From Podocnemis expansa (Eukaryota; Chordata; Testudines; Podocnemididae): a stretch of 64,000 bases of DNA. Each line of letters starts with the position of its first letter. The first letter of the stretch is position 1. Location: assembly GCA_007922195.1 (NCBI GenBank), contig ML681963.1:56775586-56839585 (forward strand), written 5' to 3'. The notes under the pieces were generated by a model that was not told the DNA's origin, did not search any database, and saw only the letters and a list, made by a program, of their open reading frames with translations. Position numbers and translations under genes: made by a program. Of this stretch, positions 55,424-64,000 are shown piece after piece.

Positions 55424-56769
55424 CTTTGAATATGCAGGGTTTCCTCCCCAAGTCACTTCTCCGTCATCCTGTTTGTCAGCTAAACACATTTTTCTCTAGC
55501 CCTTTACCAGTTTTGTGGCTCTCTTCTGCACCCTTTCTCCAGTTTTCAACATCCTTTTTAAAATGCAGAGACAGGTAGCTGAATGCAGTATTCCAGTATC
55601 AGTCTCACAGTGCCATATACAGAGGAAAAGTCACCTCCCTGCTCTTACCCACTACTCCCTGGTTATATGTCCAAGCATTGCATTAGCCCTTCTTGCCCCC
55701 ATAGTGTGCTAAGAGCTCACATTAGGCTCTTTTCCACTATGACTCATAAATCCTTTTCAGAGTCACTACTTTGCAGAACACAGTGCTCCGTGCTGTTGTT
55801 GTGGCTTGTACAGCTCATCCCTACAACTATATTTCTGTATTTGTCAGTCTTTAAATGCACTTTGTTTGAATGGGACCAAAGCAATCCAGTTTAGATCACT
55901 CCGTGTAACTGACCTGTCCTCATCTTGATTTATCATTCTGCCAGTCTGTGTCATTCACAAATTTAATCAACTGTGGTTTTATATATACCTCCAGAGCGCT
56001 GATGAAAGTGTTGAGGACCATCGGCTCTATGGAACAGCCTCCATAAGCACATTAGAAACAGTTGATGTTCGATGACAATTTCCCATTAATGACTCCTTTT
56101 GCAATCTGCCAGTCAGTCAGTTCTTAGTCCATTTAATATGTGATCTGTTGATGGTCTATAGTGCTACTGTTTCGATCAGAATGTTGGTCATGCTAAGTCG
56201 CACATCAAACAAAACTCTAAGTGTATTACTTTCATCGAAGAATGAAATCAGTTATTTGACAACATGCATTTTCAATAGAAACAATGCTGACTTCTTTATT
56301 AATTAAATTCTATGTCAGGTTTTCCTTCCTTTGCCCAGGACTGATCTCAGGATCCACTGATTTAACCTGAATCATCCTGCTTGCCCTTTCTGAACACTGG
56401 CACAGCATTAGCACCCGTCTAGTCTTCTGGAATTTCCCCAGTATTCCATGATTTATTAAAAATTAACATCAGTGAACCAGAGACCTCCTCAGCTAGCTCT
56501 TTTTAGTACTCTAGGGTGCAAGTTATCTGGGTCTACTGACTGTAAAATATGTTTGTCTCTAGTAGATCTTGTAAAACCCCTTCCTTGACTACTAATGGAC
56601 TTGCAGTACTTCATCATACTCAAAACATAATTCTGCCTCTTTCCAAATTCAGAAAAGGAATATTTGTGAATACTTCTACCTCTTTATACTTCATTATTGA
56701 CAATTCTACCATCTCATATCTGATAGTGGGCCTAAACCATTATTTGAATTTCTTTTGTTCCTAATATAC

Positions 56770-57096
56770 TCAAAAACTTCCATCTTTATTGTTCATTGTC
56801 CTGCCAGTCATGGATTTTCCACTGAAGTCTTTAGCTTCCCTTATCATTTCTCTATATTCCATAACTTCCAATTTAGCTTGATTGCTTCTTATTTCCCCCT
56901 TTTCCATTTGCTTTATGTTGGTGGTGGTATTATTATTTTTAAGTTTTGTTTTCATTTTGCCATTGATCCAGGAAGGGGTTTTACCAAAATTTCTCTTCTT
57001 AGTGGCTGTTTGGCCATCCCATAAAGTCGTCTTGAATTTCCAATTTTCATTCACATTTTCCTTTGTTAATTTTTCACCGCAGTCAATATGACTCAA
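56770..57096 (-). pseudogene. CR1 ORF2 linker-region fragment
   Basis: This 108-codon frame covers the stretch between the endonuclease and reverse transcriptase of CR1 ORF2. Recognisable blocks are LTKENVNENWKFKTTLWDG, FGKTPSWINGKMKTKLKN, and YREMIREAKDFSGKSM with KDGSF. These follow the family order: an NVNDNWELFK-like block, a PTWFR..V-like block, then the REAK block just before the reverse transcriptase. The remainder toward 55016 has lost its frame. The endonuclease lies beyond the 5' break. It is dead, but useful because it shows the copy reaches further 5' than the open CR1 frame at 44887-46263. Confidence 0.7.
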
Positions 57097-57145
57097 AATT
57101 TTCCTAATCTTTGGGAAATTAGACCTTTTGAGACACCAAGGATAT

Positions 57146-58029
57146 ATGTTACTGGTTGGGACAGTCCTTTCTTTGCCAATATGGTAGGGTAAGCAGGAGA
57201 TTTATGAAAGCAGCTTGTTCATAGATTCAGAGTTGGATGCCAATGCTGTGTAAGCAGATGCCCAGAACAGGAAAGTTACTTAGAGAGATTAAATGATTCA
57301 GTGTCCAGCATCTCAGCCACACTAATTTAAATGACTTAGAGCCTCAACTGTGAAACAGCTACATTTTAAATGGACAGAAGCCCAAATGATGTACTCCCAT
57401 GAAGTGATTTCACTTCTCCTGGGACAGATCTTTCACAAAAGAAGCTAGTCACTGTCCTTCACTCCACAAGAACAGAGCAGCTTGAGGGATAATGTGACTA
57501 TAGAAGGATACTCCTTTGATGAAGTATGTAAATACCCATGTCTCAGTCTAAGGAGAATCTGCACCACAGATTCCCAAGCTTCTGAGAGAACTATTCCCTT
57601 ACCGGGCTAAGATCTCAGATGAGCCAACTAACAACCATCCCTCAGGGGTTCTCAAATGGTGCCAAATCCCAGTCTTGCTTATGACAATGTTTGCACATTA
57701 AACTTGGAGGGGGGAGCAATGTAGGACTCCAAGACTAAGCAGAGGGGCATGTTCTAAATCAGGGAGGGGGTAGCTAGCACAACTGCTACAGGATTCTTGG
57801 GCACAGTGAGCAGCCTGGGGTGTGGAATATTGGTTAGCAACCACCACGTTCAGACATCAGCATATGCCTTCCTGCCAATTGGTAGAAAGCTGCTCCTTGC
57901 TGAAGTAAATTACTAAAGTCCCAGGGCCTTCTGCAGTGCCCAGGAAGCAAAAGAGAATGAGAAAGAACTCTGCTCCCACTCATTCCTGGACAGAGAGCAG
58001 CAGCTGAGAACATGGGAACATAGGCCTGA
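57146..58029. other. Unassigned intergenic sequence
   Basis: No gene or clear repeat was recognised. Confidence 0.4.
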
Positions 58030-58145
58030 CCATTAGAGTTACTTTAGCACTGCCACTGAGTTCAGCGTGACACTGGAGTAGTCCTTTCACATCTTTGTGC
58101 TGTTCTCAGGATCCATGGGTGGGGATGTAGCACCAGTGAGCCAGG
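58030..58145 (+). repeat. MIR-type SINE fragment, plus strand
   Basis: CACTGCCACTGAGTTCAGCG, GTAGTCCTTTCACATCTTTG and GGGTGGGGATG follow MIR order. The MITE after it cuts it off. Confidence 0.5.
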
Positions 58146-58407
58146 CTAGATCTGTGCTACAGCCACACAACTATGGTGCTGTTCTGTTGTCATGCCATAG
58201 TGTAGACACTTGCCACAGCGACAAATGGGGCTTTTCCATCATTGTGGTAAATCCACCCCTCTGAGGGGCAGTAGATAGGTGAATGGAAGGATTCTTCCAT
58301 CAACCCAGTGATGCCTACACTGGGTTTAGGTCAGCTTGACTATGTCTCCCAGCACTGTGAATTTGTCTCATCATGGAGCAATGCAGATGTTAGGTGGAGA
58401 CCAAGCC
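58146..58407. mobile_element. Probable MITE with decayed ends
   Basis: The left edge GGCTAGATCTGTGCTAC and the right edge GGTGGAGACCAAGCC are weak inverted repeats. Inside, GCCATAGTGTAGACAC and GCCTACACTGGGTTTAGGTC are typical of TCTACAC-ended MITEs. No duplication was found. Confidence 0.4.
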
Positions 58408-60466
58408 TCAGAACATACAGTGCACGTCAACCCACCTCGCAGGGGTACTAAACCAGCAACAGGACTTTACATAAGAACCACAGCACTGAGGGGTACATTC
58501 AAACATGCCTTTTAGCAATGAAAACATATGGAGTTAAGGACAGATAGCAACCCACTTACAACTCCAGTTCAGACACTACTTCCATTTCTTGCAGTCTCCA
58601 GGATATTGAGTCAGTGGTGTTCCTCGCAGATCAGATGGCATTGTGCTTATGAGAGTCATGTGTCCATACACACAGAGTGGAGAAGTACACAGGTTTGCTG
58701 CTTTTCCTGATAAAGTCTGGGCATGGAAGGTTTCAATCTGAGAGGTGTTGGGTGCTTGCATTGTCTTGAACAGGATTTTCAGATGTTGAACACCTTTCGA
58801 GACCTAGTCCTGAGTGAGAGTGTGGCTCAGAAATCTAAAGCTAGACATTACGGTGTATCCAAAGAGACTCCATAATATGCTCAGAGAGGTCCCCTAGCCC
58901 TGTCCCTTAAACTAGTATCCAGACCCCAATAATATTTGCCTTCTGTTACTAAAAGCCATGGAGAGGAGTTCATCAATCAGCCAAGGTGCATTCCCAGGAC
59001 CTGGGACAGTGCTGTAGTTCTGGGGATTCTGGAGGAGACAAAGGTCACCATCCTCCTGAGAGAAGCACCCGTTTTCCCTGCTCACCCTCACATCCACTCT
59101 AACAGTGCTGTTTTTGAGTTATGGGACTTAAGTGGGTTCCTAACAGCCCGAGACTGCAATCTTTTAACAACATAACAATATGGGGTAATTTCCTCAGCCG
59201 ATTCCCAGCCTCCCTGCAATCTTTGTCACTATGGAGGTATTTTGTGCAATTTTCCATTCTAACAATAATTGAGCTGCGAAAGATGACTGTACTATTGCAT
59301 TGCTGGGGACCCAGCAAATCTAGCTGTGCTTTGGCCCTGCCAAGTGGAGGAAAGAAAAAGTGACTATAACATTATAGGTGCTGTCTTCAGCTATACTTAT
59401 CCAGATATTGACCACATGCCTTCAGAATGCATCACATGTAATCTATGCAAACCCAGTCCAGCATCAAGTACTGAATCCTTATGAGTGAGATGAAAAGCTG
59501 TAGAGGTTTCAGCAAATAGAATAAGACATGAGTGAAACCCTTAAATGTATTTCCATGTGGAACATATGTCTTGTGAAAGGGTCACTGGCAGGTCCCTGGA
59601 GACACATTATATTATGGTCTGTCATCTTTCGGCAGTATTGTCACTGCAGGGGAACAAAAATCCACAGCACTGAAGTGTTGGGTCATCATATTAATTGTGC
59701 TGGGACTAATTGCTATTGAGTGGAAGGGAATAAAAGGTTCACATGATGCCCAGTACATTAGCATTCAGAAAAGCTAATGGGACTTGGAAGAGCTCCTTGA
59801 ATATGAGGGAATTGTACTGGTCACTCTGGTTTCAAAGGATTTAGGGAAGCCAGAGATGAGGTGGAAGAATAATGGGTGTCATCAGCAAAGGGGTTTTACA
59901 TTAGAGAAAGGAATGGGGAGTTCAGACCCTGAATTGTTCATTAACTGGCCAGCTGGTTCCAGCTACAGCCTCAGGTGCTGGTCTTGTTTGGAATTATCAA
60001 ACTGGCTGCCCAGCCACAGTACTTCGTTAATGCTGTAGCTCAGTGCTTGCAGTCCTAGCTTGGTCAATAAGAGAAAACTCCAAATGATTTGAATGAAAGT
60101 CATGTTTGAGGGCAACTACTGCTGGGTCTGGCTTCACCCTTACCTGCAGGATACCCAGCACTCGCAGGATGGAACTGTCTTTTTGTTCTGTGTAATTCAC
60201 TAGTCCCCTGCATGGTCAACGGCCCCCTGGCCCATGCCTAGGACTCCTAGACCCTACCACAATGCAAATAAACACAGGAATATCTTCGCCTGGGACAATA
60301 TCGTCCCAAAACAGGGAACCATAGAGGCAGTACTAGCCATAGTTGCAAGGTGACAGCCATTACAAATTGCAGGGGTGCACTTCCTGGGATAGGCTCTTGC
60401 TAGTCTTCTGAGATAACCATAGTGGGAAATTGCTGTGTGGAATGAGCATTATTGTTAAAACACACA
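58408..60466. other. Unassigned intergenic sequence
   Basis: No gene or clear repeat was recognised. Confidence 0.4.
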
Positions 60467-60967
60467 AGGTATGTCCACACGCACTGTTTAAATTGAAATA
60501 ATGCTGGTTATTTTGATTTAAAAAATGGTAGATCCACATGACATTCCCTTATTTCAAAATGAGGAGCTTCCTCATTTCGATATAAGGAAAGTCATATCAA
60601 TATAATAAAACCTAGTATTATATCAATAAGACTGTTAAATCAAAATTGTTATTTCAAAATAACACAGTGCAGACATGTTATTTCGATTTAACTGTTAAAT
60701 CAATTTAACACTTTCTGCCCTTCTCCATCCCAGGTGCTTTCCTTTTTCTATATATTGGGTTGGGGCATGGCCCTTCTAGGGGGCCATGTTGCCACACCTC
60801 CCATGGTGCCTCTCTCCTAAATCTAAATAGCAAGTCCTGTCCATGGACATGTTATTTTGATTTGAATTTCTAGTGAGGATCTGTTAAATTGATTTAACTT
60901 AAATCGATTTAATGATTTTATATCAATTTTGTTAAATTGATTTAACTGTGTAAGTGTGGACATAGCC
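60467..60967. mobile_element. Palindromic MITE, AAATCGATTT type, 501 bp
   Basis: The ends AGGTATGTCCACAC and GTGTGGACATAGCC are inverted repeats with ACA on both sides. The interior contains TTAAATCGATTTAA-type words (60893-60912) and variants such as TTAAATTGATTTAAC. The centre (60720-60840) is non-palindromic. Confidence 0.82.
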
Positions 60968-61124
60968 ACACAGTACTTTTCATCTTCCAAGGGACTCACA
61001 AACAGAAAGGCATACATGGGAACAGGACTTCAGTGCCAATCCCAGCCTCTCCAGTCTGCCATTCTGGCTCTAAGAGTCACTGGTGGAAGATGCTTCAAGA
61101 AGGAAGTGTGTCTGACATAATGAT

Positions 61125-61780
61125 ACAAACAAGGAGTCCTGTGGCACTTAAAGACTAACAAATTTATGTACCACATGAGTTTTCATAGGAGAAAATCCCA
61201 CGTTGATGTCTAATGAAGCAGGATTTTCTTCCATGAAAGCTCATGCTGTACATAAATTTGTTAGTCTTTAAGGCTATGTCTACACTTAGAAGCTTAATTC
61301 CAATTAACTGAATTTGAACAAATTAATTCGAACTAATAATTATTAGTTCGAATTAAGTTAATTTGAATTAACATAGGCACACTAGAAACCCTAATTCAAA
61401 CTAGCATGTCCATACACAGGACTTACTAGTTCAAATAACATAGAGGGCGCTATTGCATAGGGGAAATCAAGCTGTGGTTAATTTGAACTAACAGTTCAAA
61501 TTGACACATCTACATTTGGTTAACTCGAACTCATGAGTTTGAATTAACCATAAATTCAAACTTAAGGGAGGTTTTTATAGGTCTGAACTAGGCTTTCCAT
61601 AGTTCAAACTAAGGGAACTCCTTAGTTTGAACTAATGAAAGCTAGTGTGGACATGTACTAATTTAGTTTGAATTAAGCCTCGTTAATTCGAACTAAATTG
61701 TAAGTGTAGACATAAGTGTCACAAGGTTCCTTGTTTGTTTTAATGAACTAGATTAACACAGCTGCCCCTCTGAAATTTTT
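61125..61780. mobile_element. Penelope-like inverted copy carrying a MITE
   Basis: The left arm begins ACAAACAAGGAGTCCTGTGG without the extension. The right arm ends with the extension TGAACTAGATTAACACAGCT then GCCCCTCTGAAATTTTT. A perfect 9-bp duplication CATAATGAT flanks it (61116-61124 and 61781-61789). The MITE at 61272-61712 lies in the right arm. Confidence 0.8.
61272..61712. mobile_element. Palindromic MITE, GTTCGAATTAA type, 441 bp
   Basis: The left end GGCTATGTCTACACTTAG pairs with the right end TAAGTGTAGACA, whose last bases are lost. TAA lies on both sides (61269-61271 and 61713-61715). The interior has AATTCGAACTAATAATTATTAGTTCGAATT-like palindromes (61323-61355) and AGTTTGAACTAA words. 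Confidence 0.85.
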
Positions 61781-61789
61781 CATAATGAT

Positions 61790-63058
61790 GTTAACCTGAG
61801 CTCAGGGAGCAATCAGCTCATGCCCATAAAGACAAGTGTTAGTGGCCTCAGCAAGTGTATCCCAGTGAATGTCACTGCGGTTATTGCTGTTAAACACAGC
61901 ATTGAGAATGAGTCCTTTATCTTTCACACTGTGAAGGGGAGTTGAAAGGTCCATAGCTCCAGGGGAACAGCTGGAGCGCGTTGCCTGTCTGGGAATACAG
62001 CTAAGGTGGACCAGTAGTCTTTACTCCCCACACCCAACTGTCTCTATTCCTCTCTTTGGCCACTCTGCTGGAACCTGGTTCCATGAGGCTAAGGAAGAGA
62101 GGCCAGGGAGAGAGGAGATGAGGGAAGACCTTATTTGGGCAGCCTGGCCCATGGGCATGGCTCAGTATTCCAGCCACTGAGGGCCACAGTGCTCGGCCTC
62201 TGCAGCTGTGTCTTGCCACAGACATTTTGTTCACAGCCAGAGGCCTGATGTTGCACAAGGCAGTGCTTCAGGGATCTAGGGCTTAAACTGGAGAGGGCTG
62301 GACAGATTAAGTAGTTAATGTCTGAATATACAGCCGCCCTAGGTACTTTCTAAGTGTTATTAACAGGCTGGCATTTCCAACAGCAGCTCTTTATCTGGAG
62401 AGCTCACAGCAGTTAGACTGGTTGAAATGAGCACCATCTACTGACACAGCAGTGCAGCACTGCTCTGTTATACAATCAAGGGCAGGACTTGCTTTAAGGA
62501 GCCTGTGTTTCACTCTCCAGGACAACTGTAGCAGATATGTGGCTGCACTGAGGGGCACCTTTAAATGGCACTACGAGTCCCTATAATGCACTTACGGGAG
62601 CAGCTGATGGAGGGAAAGTGCAAAGTTGTGTTAGCAGCAAAATGGAACAGAAAAATCTGGGTAAAGCAGCCTCCACAGTATTCATAAAATTAAAAAAAAA
62701 GGAGGGGGAGGGCCTCTTGCGCTACATGCCAGAAGCCATTATCCAGAGAGCAAATCATCCACAGGAAGGGATGTGAGGAGAACATGGCTCAGACACAGTG
62801 GCCTGAAGCAGCTAATCTACAATCATTCACTTGACCAGAATGCCTGTGTCACAGACAGCCCCTCTGTCTCAGTGTTTGGGGCATCGGGGCTTGGAAATAC
62901 ATTTGCAGGCTGGAGAATGCAAACAAGCCTTAATGCTCAATCAGATAATGCCAGGGATGTCAAGGAACACAAAAATGAAAATGTCAAACCAGTTAAAGTC
63001 TGGAAAGCTTCCCCTATGAAATGGACAGAGTGGACTTTGGGGTGGCTGTTTAAAAATA
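61790..63058. other. Unassigned intergenic sequence
   Basis: No gene called. A 112-codon frame from 62773 has no recognisable domain and runs into the Penelope-like copy at its end. Confidence 0.4.
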
Positions 63059-63257
63059 ACAACAAGCAGTTGTGTGGCACTTTAAGACTAACAGATTTAT
63101 TTTTTGCATGAGCTTTTGTGGGAGAAGATCCCACTTCCTCAGATGCTTCGAAGCACGAAAGCTCATGCAAAAAATAAATCTGTTAGTCTTAAAGTGCCAC
63201 ACAACTGCTTGTTGTTTTTTTTACTGGACTAGACTAACACGGCTATCCCTTTGGAAA
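63059..63257 (+). mobile_element. Penelope-like inverted copy, 199 bp
   Basis: A near-perfect hairpin: the left arm ACAACAAGCAGTTGTGTGGC and the right arm GCCACACAACTGCTTGTTGT meet near 63145. After the right arm comes the extension ACTAGACTAACACGGCTATC to TTTGGAAA. A perfect 13-bp duplication CTGTTTAAAAATA flanks it (63046-63058 and 63258-63270). It is the best preserved member of its kind in the window. Confidence 0.85.
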
Positions 63258-63270
63258 CTGTTTAAAAATA

Positions 63271-64000
63271 GAAGCAAAAGAGAAATCATTTTCCTAGTGG
63301 GGATATTCTGATGTTGATACGCTGCTGGGGGACTTTTCACTTTGCTTTTTATAGAATACACTAGAGAAAATCAATTTTATGTTGCTTAAATTTCAAACCC
63401 ACACAGATTTCAGGGGTTCAAAAGATTAACTTTGTGCATTACTGACTACATCCTAGCTATGAGGGTCTGTGAATAAAGGAGCACAGAAAGCGTGGGTGAG
63501 AGATTTGAGTGGAAAGGGAAATACAGAGCTTCTTACTCAACTGCTTATTGCCTGGTGTCATCACTTACACCTGGGTGGAAGGAGATGTGATATTCTCCCC
63601 TAGAAAGGCAATATTTTGCACCCACTTTAAAGTCTGTTTGCCCACGTGTTATTTGCCAGCTGAAGTTCAAAGCAGGGAAGAATCCGCTAGCAAAGACTAG
63701 TGCTACATATAAAGGACAGAGACTGGGGGGTATTCTCTTGTATTAGTGCAGAGAACAAGCTAAAAAACAGGCAGCTGTTTAACACTGAACCACCTTTGGA
63801 TTTGAGTCCTGTGGGGGAAGGAGGGGGTCATTTCCCCATGAAATGAATTTAATTAATTAATTAAAAATGAAATTAAATTTGCAGCCCATAGAAATAGCTT
63901 GAGGGGTTTGAAACATTTCTAGTTACACCAGTGCTGTGAGTTCCAACAGGATCAGTGGCAGAAGGGCTGGCTGGCCCTACATCCCTCAAAAGGCAAGGAG
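63271..64000. other. Unassigned intergenic sequence
   Basis: No gene. A (TTAA)n-like stretch lies at 63848-63863. The rest is unrecognised. Confidence 0.4.

Larger units (their letters stand above)
55016..57145 (-). mobile_element. Old CR1 LINE, about 2.1 kb, minus strand
   Basis: The 3' end lies near 55016 (AGATTCCTAGAGTTCAAG), followed by the CR1 tail TCTTCTGGTATGTCACAGGC. The block CCACCACCTCCCTTGGTAG marks the end of ORF2. It extends upstream through the reverse transcriptase into the linker between endonuclease and reverse transcriptase near 57100. It is longer but much more decayed than the copy at 44805 and is split by a Penelope-like insertion at 55309-55423. Confidence 0.8.

Noticed and set aside
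57642..57680. CAGGGGTTCTCAAATGG, resembling a hAT left end
   Set aside because: No matching right end or 8-bp duplication was found nearby.
63033..63045. ACTTTGGGGTGGCTG just left of the Penelope-like copy, resembling its terminal extension
   Set aside because: The 13-bp duplication starts within this word at 63046, which places the word outside the element. The resemblance is short and probably chance.

Overview
The window reads as non-coding nuclear DNA of a sauropsid, most likely a turtle (a crocodilian is the main alternative). I base this on CR1 LINEs with a recognisable ORF2, MIR-type CORE-SINEs, Penelope-like 3' ends of the reptile type, and a very dense load of short non-autonomous DNA transposons (hAT type with 8-bp target duplications, and palindromic MITEs with 3-bp duplications). 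Family names come from memory of these repeat classes, not from a search. I found no host protein-coding gene, tRNA, rRNA or CRISPR array. The coding sequence present is retrotransposon-derived: a 5'-truncated but open CR1 reverse-transcriptase frame at 44887-46263 (minus), and decayed pieces at 30415-30612, 32945-33225, 42356-42550, 51016-51830 and 56770-57096.

Layout. 1-13 kb: palindromic MITEs (1-68, 3993-4373, 7370-7655, and a nested pair at 10636-11495), MIR copies, one inverted Penelope-like copy (9570-9740), and a unique AT-rich stretch with three TCF/LEF-type motifs (10016-10057). 13-30 kb: five hAT elements (13833-14369, 17122-17544, 19537-20566, 26420-26608, 29263-30009) among old MIR and CR1 tails and long unique stretches, two of which look like conserved-noncoding candidates. 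30-40 kb: a Penelope-like copy with a GIY-YIG fragment, a stacked MITE cluster (32061-32938) abutting a LINE relic, and a dense stack (38240-39626) of MIR tail, hAT, MITE, hAT and a dimeric hAT. 42-48 kb: two CR1 copies, two more hATs, and a Penelope-like copy carrying a 740-bp MITE with its own minisatellite. 51-64 kb: a decayed non-CR1 LINE, a 2.1-kb CR1 relic split by a Penelope-like insertion, and further Penelope-like/MITE nests.

How the elements relate. Nested insertions give relative ages: MIR and old CR1 copies are oldest and serve as targets; Penelope-like copies land in CR1; palindromic MITEs land in Penelope-like copies, three times at the same TTA/TAA position; hATs land in CR1 and between other elements. 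The strongest signals are that repeated MITE insertion at one site, the MITE interiors built from repeated self-complementary motifs that differ between copies, and the asymmetric inverted structure of the Penelope-like copies with an extension of about 34 nt on one arm.
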